Made by a program: the position numbers and the translations under genes
Shown: positions 24,867-33,786 of the stretch, one piece after another
Position numbering within the stretch: position 1 is the stretch's first letter
How the letters are laid out: each line of letters opens with the position of its first letter
Source of the DNA: Massilibacteroides sp.
GTDB taxonomy: Bacteria; Bacteroidota; Bacteroidia; Bacteroidales; Tannerellaceae
Length of the DNA stretch: 45,047 nucleotides
Direction: 5' to 3'
Assembly: GCA_028708075.1 (NCBI GenBank)
Contig: JAQVZS010000008.1
Span: 6,872-51,918, forward strand
The notes under the pieces: model-generated
Databases searched by the model: none
Told to the model about the DNA's origin: nothing
What the model saw: only the letters and a program-made list of their open reading frames with translations

Positions 24867-27800
24867 AGAAAGATTTATAGAATTATTAAAAGAACGGATC
24901 TTGATTCTGGATGGCGCTATGGGAACTATGATCCAGGGATTTAAATTAAGAGAAGAAGATTATCGAGGAGAACGTTTTGCGGATTATCCGACTCCCTTGA
25001 AAGGAAACAACGATTTGCTTTGTATCACTCGTCCGGATGTGATTAAAACTATTCATCGTCAATATTTGGACGTGGGTGCGGATATTTTTGCTACAAACAC
25101 CTTTAATGCCACAAAAATTTCGATGGCAGATTATGCGATGCAAAAATATGTCCGGGAAATCAATCTCGCAGCCGCGACTTTGGCACGGGAGGTGGCGGAT
25201 AATTTTATGACCGAATACCCCGAACGTGAGATTTTTGTCGCAGGATCTATCGGTCCGACCAATAAAACAGCATCTATGAGTCCGGATGTAAGTAATCCGG
25301 CGTATCGCGCCGTTACTTATCAGGATTTGTATGATTCCTATAAAGAACAAATCGAGGCACTGATTGATGGAGGTGTCGATATTCTTCTCTTTGAAACGAC
25401 GTTCGATACGCTAAATGTAAAAGCTGGATTAGAAGCCGCTGAAACAGCTTTGGAGGAAAAAGGAAAAGATTTACCGATTATGCTTTCCTTAACGCTTGCG
25501 GCACAGGGGGGGCGGACGTTTTCCGGTCAAACATTGGAGGCCTTCTTGGCTTCTGTTCAGCATACAAAGATTGTCAGTATCGGATTGAACTGTTCGTTTG
25601 GTGCTGCGGAAATGAAGCCTTATTTGCAGGAATTGGCGAATAAGGCTCCTTATTATATAAGTGCTTATCCGAATGCCGGATTACCGAATAGTTTTGGTGA
25701 ATACGACGAAACGCCAGAGACCATGGAAGAACATGTGGGAGCTTTCGTTGAAGAAGGGTTAGTTAATATCTTAGGAGGATGTTGCGGTACGACGCCGGCT
25801 CATATTGCCCGTTATTCGGGATTGGTGAAAAATGCTCAACCACATATTCCGGCAAAGAAACCGCATTGCCTCTGGCTTTCGGGCTTGGAGTTGTTGGAAG
25901 TTAAGCCGGAAAACAATTTCGTGAATATCGGTGAACGTTGTAATGTTGCCGGATCCCGAAAATTTTTGCGACTGATCAAGGAAAAAAACTATGAAGAAGC
26001 ACTTACAATTGCCCGCAAGCAGGTAGAAGATGGCGCACAAGTTATCGATATAAATATGGACGACGGCATGTTGGAAGCAGAAAAAGAAATGGTGACTTTT
26101 CTGAATCTGATGGCTTCAGAGCCGGATATCGCGCGTGTTCCGGTTATGGTCGATTCTTCCAAATGGAGTGTTATCGAACAAGGTTTGATGTGTTTACAGG
26201 GCAAAAGTATCGTTAACTCCATAAGTTTGAAAGAAGGAGAAGCCGTCTTTTTGTTGCATGCCAAACGAGTAAAGCAATTAGGAGCCGCAGTGGTGGTCAT
26301 GGCGTTTGATGAAACGGGACAAGCAGATGTATTTGAACGCAAGATCGCTGTTTGCGAGCGTGCTTACCGTTTGTTAGTCGATCGCGTCGGATTCAATCCG
26401 GAAGATATTATTTTTGACCCGAATGTTCTGGCGATTGCGACAGGTATAGAAGAACATAACGGTTATGGTTTAGATTTTATCCGGGCGACCGAATGGATTA
26501 AGCTGCATCTTCCCGGAGCAAAAGTGAGCGGTGGGGTCAGCAATCTTTCTTTTTCTTTTCGCGGGAATAATTATGTGCGCGAAGTCATGCACTCTGTTTT
26601 CCTGTATCATGCAATTGCGAAAGGGATGGATATGGGAATTGTCAATCCTTCCTCTTCCGTTATGTATGAAGATATCGATCCGTCATTCAGGACGTTGGTC
26701 GAAGATGTTATTTTGGCACGCCGTCCGGAAGCTGCGGAGGAATTGAGTACATATGCACAAAATATTCATCAGGAAAAGAACGGAACGCAAGAGGAAAAGC
26801 ACGAAGCTTGGAGGGAGTTTTCTTTGCCGGAACGTTTGGAATATGCTCTGATTAAAGGAATCGGCGATTATTTGGAAGAAGACTTAAAAGAAGCGTTACA
26901 GGTATATGACCGTGCTGTTCAAATCATCGATGGTCCGTTGATGGCTGGGATGAATAAGGTGGGGAATCTTTTTGGTGCCGGTAAAATGTTTCTTCCGCAG
27001 GTAGTGAAGACTGCCCGTACCATGAAAAAAGCGGTGGCTGTTTTGCAGCCGACTATCGAATCGGAAAATGCGGTAGGAGGGTCGGCTAAAGCTGGAAAAA
27101 CAGTCTTTGCTACCGTTAAAGGCGATGTACATGATATTGGAAAGAATATTGTGTCTATTGTTCTTGCTTGCAATAATTACGAAGTAATTGACTTGGGGGT
27201 TATGGTACCTGCTGAAACAATTATAAAAAAAGCGATCGAAGAAAAGCCGGATTTTATCAGTCTTTCTGGTTTGATCACGCCATCGCTTGAAGAAATGGCG
27301 CATGTGGCGAAAGAGATGCAAAAAGCAGGGCTTTCTATTCCCATTATGGTTGGAGGGGCAACGACCTCCAAACTGCATACCGCAGTGAAAATAGCACCTT
27401 ACTATGATCATCCCGTGATTCATGTTTTAGATGCGTCGCAAAATCCGCTTATAGCCGCTAAATTGTTGAATCCGGTAACCCATGATGAATTTGTCGCTCA
27501 GTTGAACCGGGAATATGAAGCTTTGCGGGCTTCCCTACAAGATAAAAAAGAAACCTTAGTCTCGCTTTCAGAAGCAAGAAAACATCCGCATCCCATAAAT
27601 TGGTCTGCCTACATTCCGGTTAAACCACGTCAAATAGGAGTCCATGTGATTCCGTATATTCCATTGGAAGAGATTATTCCGTATGTTCATTGGAACTTTT
27701 TTTTTAGCGCCTGGAGATTGAGCGGAAAATATGCCGAATTAGCTTATCTTCATGATTGTGATGCCTGTCGTGCGGAATGGTTGAATAAATATGAAGGAGA

Positions 27801-28557
27801 AGAACAGGAGAAAGCAAAAGAAGGGATGAAACTATTTTTCGATGCGAAAAAAATGCTCGACCGGCTTGTTGTTGACAAAGCAGATTACTGTCGGGCAATT
27901 TATGGTTTTTTCCCTGCATCGAGCAATAAAGACATGATTCGTTTAGGGGAATTGGAAATGCCTGTATTGCGGCAACAAGCCCAAAAGAAAGATCGTACGG
28001 ACTATAAATCTTTGGCCGACTACGTTATGCCGCTATCCGAAGGACGTGAGGATTATGTAGGTGCATTTGTGGTAACGGCTGGAGCCGGCGCAGAAAAATT
28101 ACATGCGGAATTTGAAGCGGCAGGAGATACATATAGCGCGATGTTATTGCAAAGTTTAACCGATCGGCTGGCAGAAGCTGTGGCTGAATACCTGCATGAA
28201 AAAGTCCGCAAAGAGTATTGGGGGTACACGCCGGAAGAAAACCTGAGTATTTCGGATCTGTTCCGCGTAAAATATCAGGGAATTCGTCCGGCAATTGGAT
28301 ATCCCTCGCTACCGGATCAACTGCAAAACCATTTACTCGATCAATTACTGGACATGTCACGTATCGGAGTCCGTCTGACGGAGAACGGTGCTATGCTTCC
28401 GACTGCGACAGTCAGCGGTTTGTATTTCGCACATCCCGACTCACAATACTTTATGATTGGGACAATCGATGATGAGCAATTAACTGAATATTCATCCCGT
28501 CGAGGATATACAATAGAACAGACCAGACGGTTGTTAAGCCGTAATGTCCCTATATGA
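24859..28557 (+). CDS. metH: Cobalamin-dependent methionine synthase
   Basis: A 1232-residue, four-module enzyme of full length. Module 1 (~5-330) binds homocysteine, with zinc ligands Cys245, Cys308 and Cys309 ([16 protein letters not shown]). Module 2 (~345-615) binds methyltetrahydrofolate ([14 protein letters not shown]). Module 3 (~650-895) binds cobalamin through [10 protein letters not shown] (His758) and [10 protein letters not shown]. Module 4 (~920-1232) is the AdoMet-dependent reactivation domain ([14 protein letters not shown]). It makes methionine from homocysteine in the cytoplasm. No cobalamin riboswitch is seen, because the gene starts inside the upstream reading frame. Confidence 0.97.
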   Translation: MVKERFIELLKERILILDGAMGTMIQGFKLREEDYRGERFADYPTPLKGNNDLLCITRPDVIKTIHRQYLDVGADIFATNTFNATKISMADYAMQKYVREINLAAATLAREVADNFMTEYPEREIFVAGSIGPTNKTASMSPDVSNPAYRAVTYQDLYDSYKEQIEALIDGGVDILLFETTFDTLNVKAGLEAAETALEEKGKDLPIMLSLTLAAQGGRTFSGQTLEAFLASVQHTKIVSIGLNCSFGAAEMKPYLQELANKAPYYISAYPNAGLPNSFGEYDETPETMEEHVGAFVEEGLVNILGGCCGTTPAHIARYSGLVKNAQPHIPAKKPHCLWLSGLELLEVKPENNFVNIGERCNVAGSRKFLRLIKEKNYEEALTIARKQVEDGAQVIDINMDDGMLEAEKEMVTFLNLMASEPDIARVPVMVDSSKWSVIEQGLMCLQGKSIVNSISLKEGEAVFLLHAKRVKQLGAAVVVMAFDETGQADVFERKIAVCERAYRLLVDRVGFNPEDIIFDPNVLAIATGIEEHNGYGLDFIRATEWIKLHLPGAKVSGGVSNLSFSFRGNNYVREVMHSVFLYHAIAKGMDMGIVNPSSSVMYEDIDPSFRTLVEDVILARRPEAAEELSTYAQNIHQEKNGTQEEKHEAWREFSLPERLEYALIKGIGDYLEEDLKEALQVYDRAVQIIDGPLMAGMNKVGNLFGAGKMFLPQVVKTARTMKKAVAVLQPTIESENAVGGSAKAGKTVFATVKGDVHDIGKNIVSIVLACNNYEVIDLGVMVPAETIIKKAIEEKPDFISLSGLITPSLEEMAHVAKEMQKAGLSIPIMVGGATTSKLHTAVKIAPYYDHPVIHVLDASQNPLIAAKLLNPVTHDEFVAQLNREYEALRASLQDKKETLVSLSEARKHPHPINWSAYIPVKPRQIGVHVIPYIPLEEIIPYVHWNFFFSAWRLSGKYAELAYLHDCDACRAEWLNKYEGEEQEKAKEGMKLFFDAKKMLDRLVVDKADYCRAIYGFFPASSNKDMIRLGELEMPVLRQQAQKKDRTDYKSLADYVMPLSEGREDYVGAFVVTAGAGAEKLHAEFEAAGDTYSAMLLQSLTDRLAEAVAEYLHEKVRKEYWGYTPEENLSISDLFRVKYQGIRPAIGYPSLPDQLQNHLLDQLLDMSRIGVRLTENGAMLPTATVSGLYFAHPDSQYFMIGTIDDEQLTEYSSRRGYTIEQTRRLLSRNVPI

Positions 28558-28690
28558 CACGTCCCTTTTTTTAATAGTTCATTCATCTTCGTAGCGTATT
28601 TATAAAATAAAAAATATCTTTACATGCTAAAGATAGCAATATTGATATTTTGAATTTGCATCAATTGTTACATCATTTTAATTAAATCAT

Positions 28691-28698
28691 TAGTTTTG
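28691..28698 (+). promoter_or_regulatory. -7 box for protease-like TPR gene (TAgtTTTG)
   Basis: An exact TAnnTTTG match 32 bases before the ATG at 28730, with a TTG 23 bases upstream as a loose -33 element. Confidence 0.45.
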
Positions 28699-28729
28699 TA
28701 TTTATACGAAAATCTGAACGTTTAAGACC

Positions 28730-30454
28730 ATGAATAAACTGATCCTTTCTTTTTTACTTATTTTGTCGCCTTTGAATATGCTTTTTGCACAAGGTAAAGC
28801 ACCGAAATGGATGAACAAAAGTCGCAACGCAGTCGTAACAATAACTACATTTGATAAAGATAACCGTCAGTTACATTCCGGAACCGGTTTTTTTATTTCC
28901 GAAAATGGAGAAGTATTGACCGCATACAGTATCCTGAAAGGAGCGGCAAGGGCGCAGGTGACCGATATGGATGGTCAAAATTATCCCATAGAACGGCTTT
29001 GGGGAGCAGATGAATTGTATGATGTGGTACGTATTCAGGCGTCTATTCCCAAAAAAGTTGCTTATTTCCCGCTTGCACAAGAACCAGTGGCTATCGGCAG
29101 CCAGGTTTATCTGATGCTTTTCTCCACGGAAAAGAAACCCGTTTTTAAAGAAGGTCAGATCGTGGAGGTAAGTAAATTGAAAGATCCGTACGCATATTAT
29201 AAAGTATCTTTTCCTTTATCTTTAGGAGAGGTTAATTCACCTTTGGTGCTGGCTACTGGTGAAGTCTTGGGGTTAGCACAGGAAGATGCATCCGGAAAGA
29301 ATGAACAATCCTATGCGGTATCTGCCGGATATGCCCATAGTTTGCATATCTCGTCAACAGATTTTCTAAGTTCGACTTATAATGCTATCTTAATTCGGAA
29401 AGCCTGGCCGGAAGATCCAGACCAGGCGATTGTTGCGCTTTATCTGAAACGAAGCGCACAGAACCCTCAAGAATATTTGGAAACATTAAATGACTTTATA
29501 GCGACTTTTCCTTCTGCTCCCGATGGATATACTACCCGGGCTTCCCATTGTGCTACTTTCCGGAAAGAGTTGGCTGCAGGGTCTAATGAATCAATTTACT
29601 TGGATAAGGCGTTAGAAGACATAAACACGGCAGCCCGTTATTCAAAAAATCCGGGTGATGTGCATTACAATCGTGCAAAACTGATATTCGATACTTTTGC
29701 GACTGACACGACCATTACTCAAGCAGGCTGGTCAGTTGAAGACGCTTTACAGGCGGTAACCCAGGCAATCGCACAAGAAGATAAACCCATTTATCGTCAA
29801 CTGCAGGGAAATCTCTATTTTTATCAACAAAAATTTGAGGACGCCTATCAATCATATATGGTGGTTAACGAATCGGATATGGCTAGCCCTGAATCGTACT
29901 ATATGGCAGCAAAAGCCAAAGAAAACACAATCGGATTTAATATTGGCGATGTGATTGCTTTATTAGACAAAGCGATTGAGAAAACCGGAACTCCTCCCGG
30001 ATCTGTTGCCGCCACGTATATACTCGAAAGGGTTGATTGGAAAATGAAACTGATGATGTATCCCGAGGCTATAGCCGATTATGATTTATATTATAATGCG
30101 GTAGGAGGAAGGGTAGAAGCACCTTTTTACTATTATCGTGAACAGGCGAAATTCCGTGCCGGAGATCTGGAGGGAGCCTTAGCCGATATTCAACAAGCTA
30201 TCCGGATGAATCCGGCAGCCGATTATCTGGCAGAAGAGGCTTCCGTCTTTATTCGTATGGAAAAATATACAGAAGCTTTGGCAAATCTGGAAAAGGCTTT
30301 GGAGAAAGCTCCGGATTTTGCGTCCTGCTACCGTTTGAAAGGCGTATGCTTGGTTAGACAAGGCAAGAAAAACGAAGCGTGCGAAGCTTTTAATAAAGCG
30401 AAAGAATTAGGTGATCCGCTGGCAAACCGACTTTTACGCGAACATTGTAAATAA
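28730..30454 (+). CDS. Exported trypsin-fold pseudoprotease with TPR repeats
   Basis: A 574-residue protein with a signal peptide (MLFAQ, residue ~21). Residues ~28-215 show the trypsin-like fold (NAVVTITTFDKDNRQLHSGTGFFISENGEVLTAYSIL, ELYDVVRIQ, GEVLGLA). The catalytic His position is Tyr in LTAYS, and the usual SGSPL is VNSPL, so both His and the nucleophile Ser appear lost; the Asp remains. Residues ~230-570 hold several TPR-like repeats (DYDLYYNAVGG, EGALADIQQAIRMNPA, EALANLEKALEKAPDF). It probably acts as a periplasmic scaffold rather than a protease. Own promoter and no operon partner seen. Confidence 0.8.
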   Translation: MNKLILSFLLILSPLNMLFAQGKAPKWMNKSRNAVVTITTFDKDNRQLHSGTGFFISENGEVLTAYSILKGAARAQVTDMDGQNYPIERLWGADELYDVVRIQASIPKKVAYFPLAQEPVAIGSQVYLMLFSTEKKPVFKEGQIVEVSKLKDPYAYYKVSFPLSLGEVNSPLVLATGEVLGLAQEDASGKNEQSYAVSAGYAHSLHISSTDFLSSTYNAILIRKAWPEDPDQAIVALYLKRSAQNPQEYLETLNDFIATFPSAPDGYTTRASHCATFRKELAAGSNESIYLDKALEDINTAARYSKNPGDVHYNRAKLIFDTFATDTTITQAGWSVEDALQAVTQAIAQEDKPIYRQLQGNLYFYQQKFEDAYQSYMVVNESDMASPESYYMAAKAKENTIGFNIGDVIALLDKAIEKTGTPPGSVAATYILERVDWKMKLMMYPEAIADYDLYYNAVGGRVEAPFYYYREQAKFRAGDLEGALADIQQAIRMNPAADYLAEEASVFIRMEKYTEALANLEKALEKAPDFASCYRLKGVCLVRQGKKNEACEAFNKAKELGDPLANRLLREHCK

Positions 30455-30511
30455 ATCTTTCATATAGGCGGATAATTGATTTGTTTATGCCAGTTATAAA
30501 AAAACGATTTT

Positions 30512-30546
30512 TTGACGTCATTTGAGGATTAATCAGCGTTAATTGA
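30512..30546 (+). promoter_or_regulatory. Activator-type element A, upstream of nagA
   Basis: Two direct repeats, ACGTCATTTGA (30515-30525) and GCGTTAATTGA (30536-30546), start 21 bases apart. The surrounding TTGACG...CGTTAA frame, 31 bases, recurs as elements B and C. Its first base is 59 bases before the start of the -7 box, putting the element just upstream of the polymerase. Confidence 0.7.
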
Positions 30547-30570
30547 AAATTATATATTTTTTGCTTTATC

Positions 30571-30578
30571 TACGTTTG
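30571..30578 (+). promoter_or_regulatory. -7 box of nagA promoter (TAcgTTTG)
   Basis: An exact TAnnTTTG match, 57 bases before the nagA start. There is no TTTG at -33, as expected for a promoter that depends on an activator bound at element A. Confidence 0.65.
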
Positions 30579-30627
30579 TTTTTATTAAAGAGATTTTTTT
30601 ATTATATGTAGATAAAACAAATAAAAA

Positions 30628-31824
30628 GTGAATAGAATAAAAATCATTCATGGGAATATCTTAACTCCGTATCGAATTATTAAAGATGGAGTTATATGTA
30701 TTGAAGATGAAAAAATCTGCGAAGTCAGTGAAAGAGATGTAAATTTTCCTAATGCAACTGTTATTGATGCAAGAGGAGATTATGTCTCTCCCGGTTTTAT
30801 AGATTTACACACGCACGGATCCGGAGGTTGTGACTTCATGGACGGAACTGTAGATGCATTTTTAAAAAGTTTAGAAATGCATGCTCAACATGGAACAACT
30901 TCACTTTATCCTACGACATTAGCTTCGACATTGAAGGAAATGTTGGCCACTATTGAAATTTATGAAAAATCTGCCAAACAAAATACTAAGGGTGCTTCAA
31001 TGATGGGGCTCCATTTAGAAGGTCCATATTTTTCGATGAATCAGCGTGGAGCTCAAGATCCCCAATATATAAGAGATCCGGATCCAAAAGAATATATGGA
31101 AATTTTGAATTCTACTCGAAATATTGCGCGTTGGAGTTCGGCGCCAGAATTAAAAGGGAGTCAAGCTTTTGCTTCAGCTTTGTTATCACATGGTATTTTA
31201 CCTTCCATAGCCCATACAGACGCAATATATGAAGAAATTTTGCCAGCTTTTGAATGGGGATACACTCATGTGACCCATTTATACTCAGGTATGTCCGGAA
31301 TAACTCGTAAAAATGGCTTTCGCTATCTTGGGGTAATCGAATCTGCTTTTTTAATTGATGAAATGACAGTCGAAATTATTGCAGACGGAGTCCATCTGCC
31401 TCCAGAATTACTGCAATTGATTTATAAAATTAAAGGGCCGGGAAAAATTGCGTTAATAACGGATTCAATGCGAGCAGCAGGAATGCCTGTGGATAAAAGT
31501 ATTTTGGGAAGTTTGAGTAATGGACAAGAAGTCTTAGTTGAAGATGGCGTAGCCAAATTGCCGGACAGATCCGCTTTTGCGGGTAGTGTAGCTACGACTG
31601 ACAGATTAGTACGTACAATGCATTTTTCTGCAGGAATACCGTTGTTAGAAACGATACAAATGATCACTTATACCCCTGCATGTATTATGGGAATTGATAA
31701 AAATAAGGGTTCATTGTCTGTAAACAAAGATGCAGATATGGTGCTTTTTGATGAACAAATCAATGTGAATATGACGATAATTAAAGGAAATATTGTGTAT
31801 AAAAACGAAACAAAATGTCATTAA
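30628..31824 (+). CDS. nagA: N-acetylglucosamine-6-phosphate deacetylase (or GalNAc-6-P type)
   Basis: A 398-residue amidohydrolase of normal NagA length, starting at GTG 30628. Metal and active-site motifs: HTHG (His61/His63), MGLHLEGPYF (Glu131), IAHTDA, HLYSGMSG and TDSMRAAG with the catalytic Asp. It removes acetate from GlcNAc-6-P or GalNAc-6-P in the cytoplasm. Its end overlaps nagB by 10 bases. With GH109- and GH36-like enzymes in the same locus, a GalNAc-containing glycan is possible. It is more A+T rich than the core genes to the left. No sugar kinase or PTS component is in view, so the phosphorylation step must be encoded elsewhere. Confidence 0.9.
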   Translation: MNRIKIIHGNILTPYRIIKDGVICIEDEKICEVSERDVNFPNATVIDARGDYVSPGFIDLHTHGSGGCDFMDGTVDAFLKSLEMHAQHGTTSLYPTTLASTLKEMLATIEIYEKSAKQNTKGASMMGLHLEGPYFSMNQRGAQDPQYIRDPDPKEYMEILNSTRNIARWSSAPELKGSQAFASALLSHGILPSIAHTDAIYEEILPAFEWGYTHVTHLYSGMSGITRKNGFRYLGVIESAFLIDEMTVEIIADGVHLPPELLQLIYKIKGPGKIALITDSMRAAGMPVDKSILGSLSNGQEVLVEDGVAKLPDRSAFAGSVATTDRLVRTMHFSAGIPLLETIQMITYTPACIMGIDKNKGSLSVNKDADMVLFDEQINVNMTIIKGNIVYKNETKCH

Positions 31825-32609
31825 TAAAGTCTTTTAAGAAAGATCTGTTACAAGTGAGAATCTACGAGTCTCGTGCAGAAATGGGAGAAGTTGCAGCTGC
31901 TGATGTTGCTGTAGCAATACGTACACTGTTGGATAATAAGGCTGAAGTGAATATGGTTTTTGCCGCAGCTCCTTCACAGAACGAGTTTTTGGATGCTCTT
32001 TGTAGTGAAAAAGGAATTGAATGGAATCGTGTCAATGCCTTTCATATGGATGAATATGTGGGTTTACCAGAAGACGCTCCTCAACGATTCGGAAATTTTC
32101 TACGTGAACGTATTTTTAGTCGTTTGCCATTTAACTCTGTTAATTATATTGATGGAAATAGTCCTGACAAATTAGAAGAATGCAAAAGATATACACATTT
32201 GTTGGAACAATATCCTATCGATATTGTATGTATGGGAATTGGAGAAAATGGGCATATTGCATTTAATGATCCGCATGTCGCGAAAGAAAATGATCCGGAG
32301 TGGATGAAAGTTGTTGATTTGGAAAAAATATGTAGGCTTCAACAAGTTAATGATGGTTGTTTTACGACGCTAGATGAAGTGCCAACGTACGCATTTACTT
32401 TAACTGTCCCGACTTTAATGCGTGGCAAACAATTATTTTGCGTGGTTCCCGGACAAACGAAAGCATGGGCCGTGGCTCATACAATTAATCATCTAATTTC
32501 AGAAAAAATTCCTGCGACTTTTCTACGCAAACACAAAAATGCCATACTATATTTGGAGCCAGACAGCGCAAAAGAGTTGTTTTTGACTCCAATTCAAACG
32601 CTTGTTTGA
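31815..32609 (+). CDS. nagB: Glucosamine-6-phosphate deaminase family protein
   Basis: A 264-residue protein of the NagB family. Motifs: AFHMDEYVGL (Asp79, ring-opening step) and the signature MGIGENGHIAFNDP (His147). The E. coli Asp141 position is Asn here, as in Bacillus-type NagB, and the following Glu is Asp. It converts glucosamine-6-P (or galactosamine-6-P) to a ketose-6-P and ammonia in the cytoplasm. It overlaps nagA by 10 bases. This divergent NagB subgroup may prefer a different amino sugar phosphate, so the symbol refers to the family, not a proven substrate. Confidence 0.85.
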   Translation: MSLIKSFKKDLLQVRIYESRAEMGEVAAADVAVAIRTLLDNKAEVNMVFAAAPSQNEFLDALCSEKGIEWNRVNAFHMDEYVGLPEDAPQRFGNFLRERIFSRLPFNSVNYIDGNSPDKLEECKRYTHLLEQYPIDIVCMGIGENGHIAFNDPHVAKENDPEWMKVVDLEKICRLQQVNDGCFTTLDEVPTYAFTLTVPTLMRGKQLFCVVPGQTKAWAVAHTINHLISEKIPATFLRKHKNAILYLEPDSAKELFLTPIQTLV

Positions 32610-32664
32610 CATGCTTATCAATGTTATATCTAAATAGTGAATTCAACTTTATAAATTTAATGTT

Positions 32665-33453
32665 ATGAAACGCTTTATTCCATTTATTTTTTTATTTTTT
32701 ATAATAAGTTGTACATCCCCGAGGTCTAAAGAAAAAGTAGAACCTGAGAATAGTGCTATTTCACAAGATGTTTATACCCCCAAACTTTTAGGTTATAAAC
32801 TAGTTTGGGAAGATGATTTTAATGGGGCAACACTGGATTCGACCAAATGGGAAATAAGACAGATTGGACCGCGTCGGATTGGCTATAATGATGCCCGTTC
32901 AATTAAAGTAGCAAACGGCAATCTTAATATTATGTATGATATTGTGGGTGATAGTATTTTGGTTGGCGCCGTAGGATCTCAAGGCCGTTTTGAAACAACA
33001 TATGGTTATTTTGAATGTAAAGCTCGAATGCCCAAATCTGTCGGACCTTGGGCTGCTTTTTGGTTACAATCTCCACTTATTTCTGCGGGTGAGGATCCTG
33101 CAAAGTATGGCGTAGAAGTTGATATCTTTGAGTATTTTAAAGAATACGGAGCGGATATAACCACTCATGCTTATCATTGGGCTTATGGGCCAAATCAAAG
33201 AGGTGTTGGCCCTTTAAAAAGTCAGCTAAAAGGGCTTGATGACGGTTTTCATCTTTTTGCCTTGGAATGGACACCTGAAAAATATGTATTTTATATAGAT
33301 GGTTTAAAATTCCATGAAGTGAAAGAAGCTATATCACATATAGATGAATATATGATTTTAAGTTATGAACCTGTTGATAAATTAGAAGGAATAAAAAAAG
33401 CTTGTGCTCCTGATACTTTTATGGTTGATTATGTTAAGGTATATAAAAAATAA
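32665..33453 (+). CDS. Lipoprotein GH16 endo-glycosidase
   Basis: A 262-residue protein with a lipoprotein signal (FFIISC, Cys16). The jelly-roll GH16 fold begins with LVWEDDFNG and contains the catalytic motif Glu151-Val-Asp153-Ile-Phe-Glu156 (nucleophile Glu151, acid/base Glu156) and YGYFECKARMP. GH16 enzymes cut beta-1,3/1,4 bonds inside polysaccharides such as laminarin, lichenan, agar, porphyran, or host keratan/O-glycans. The substrate cannot be read. It follows nagB by 55 bases and likely shares its mRNA. As a lipoprotein it could face the cell surface and start glycan cleavage. Confidence 0.9.
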   Translation: MKRFIPFIFLFFIISCTSPRSKEKVEPENSAISQDVYTPKLLGYKLVWEDDFNGATLDSTKWEIRQIGPRRIGYNDARSIKVANGNLNIMYDIVGDSILVGAVGSQGRFETTYGYFECKARMPKSVGPWAAFWLQSPLISAGEDPAKYGVEVDIFEYFKEYGADITTHAYHWAYGPNQRGVGPLKSQLKGLDDGFHLFALEWTPEKYVFYIDGLKFHEVKEAISHIDEYMILSYEPVDKLEGIKKACAPDTFMVDYVKVYKK

Positions 33454-33472
33454 AATGGAATTAATTCTTATT

Positions 33473-33507
33473 TTGACGTTTTTTGAAGATTAGTATACGC
33501 AAAATGT
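33473..33507 (+). promoter_or_regulatory. Activator-type element B
   Basis: Direct repeats ACGTTTTTTGA (33476-33486) and ACGCAAAATGT (33497-33507) with a 21-base period, inside the same TTGACG-N19-CGCAAA frame as element A. The distance from first base to the -7 box is again 59. Confidence 0.65.
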
Positions 33508-33531
33508 CGCATTTATTCCTATATGCTTATT

Positions 33532-33539
33532 TAAATTTG
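33532..33539 (+). promoter_or_regulatory. -7 box paired with element B (TAaaTTTG)
   Basis: An exact TAnnTTTG match 57 bases before the small ORF at 33589, the same spacing as between the nagA box and the nagA start. Confidence 0.6.
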
Positions 33540-33588
33540 AATTGTTTGTAATAAACCATATAAAATATTGTTAATCGATATAAACATT

Positions 33589-33681
33589 ATGGAAAACATC
33601 GCTTCTACTCGTATTATTCCTATTAGGATTGTTTTCAGTCTTTATGTTTTATTAGGGTATTGTTATATGGACGCATTTTGA
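33589..33681 (+). CDS. 30-residue ORF with signal-peptide-like sequence, possible truncated gene
   Basis: MENIASTRIIPIRIVFSLYV then LLGYCYMDAF and stop. The hydrophobic core resembles the start of an exported protein, or a leader peptide. It lies exactly 57 bases after the element-B -7 box, matching the nagA geometry, and its stop falls inside element C. I infer it is either a gene cut off by a deletion that brought element C close, or a leader peptide. No homologue is recognised. Confidence 0.35.
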   Translation: MENIASTRIIPIRIVFSLYVLLGYCYMDAF

Positions 33682-33702
33682 GGATACATAAGCGTAAATC
33701 GC
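33668..33702 (+). promoter_or_regulatory. Activator-type element C, upstream of the DegT-type gene
   Basis: Repeats ACGCATTTTGA (33671-33681) and GCGTAAATCGC (33692-33702) with a 21-base period, in a TGGACG-N19-CGTAAA frame. It is 59 bases ahead of a TAttTTTG -7 box. The core TTTGAGGAT is shared with element A. Confidence 0.65.
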
Positions 33703-33726
33703 ATAAAAAATGGTGATAAATGTATC

Positions 33727-33734
33727 TATTTTTG
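33727..33734 (+). promoter_or_regulatory. -7 box of the DegT operon promoter (TAttTTTG)
   Basis: An exact TAnnTTTG match 60 bases before the ATG at 33787. The downstream sequence TTTTGCTTTA...TTTTGT resembles the block around the nagA start site. Confidence 0.6.
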
Positions 33735-33786
33735 CTTTAAAGACTTTTGTCTATTAATAATGAATTGCTGAATTTAAAAAAGGAAT

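Noticed and set aside
26896-27423. 175-residue minus-strand ORF inside metH
   Set aside because: The composition is a mirror of metH codons and there is no family resemblance; metH is intact here.
31815-32609. NagB with Asp-to-Asn change in the signature as a dead enzyme
   Set aside because: GIGENGH-type sequences occur in working NagB proteins of the Bacillus type, so the change alone does not show loss of function.
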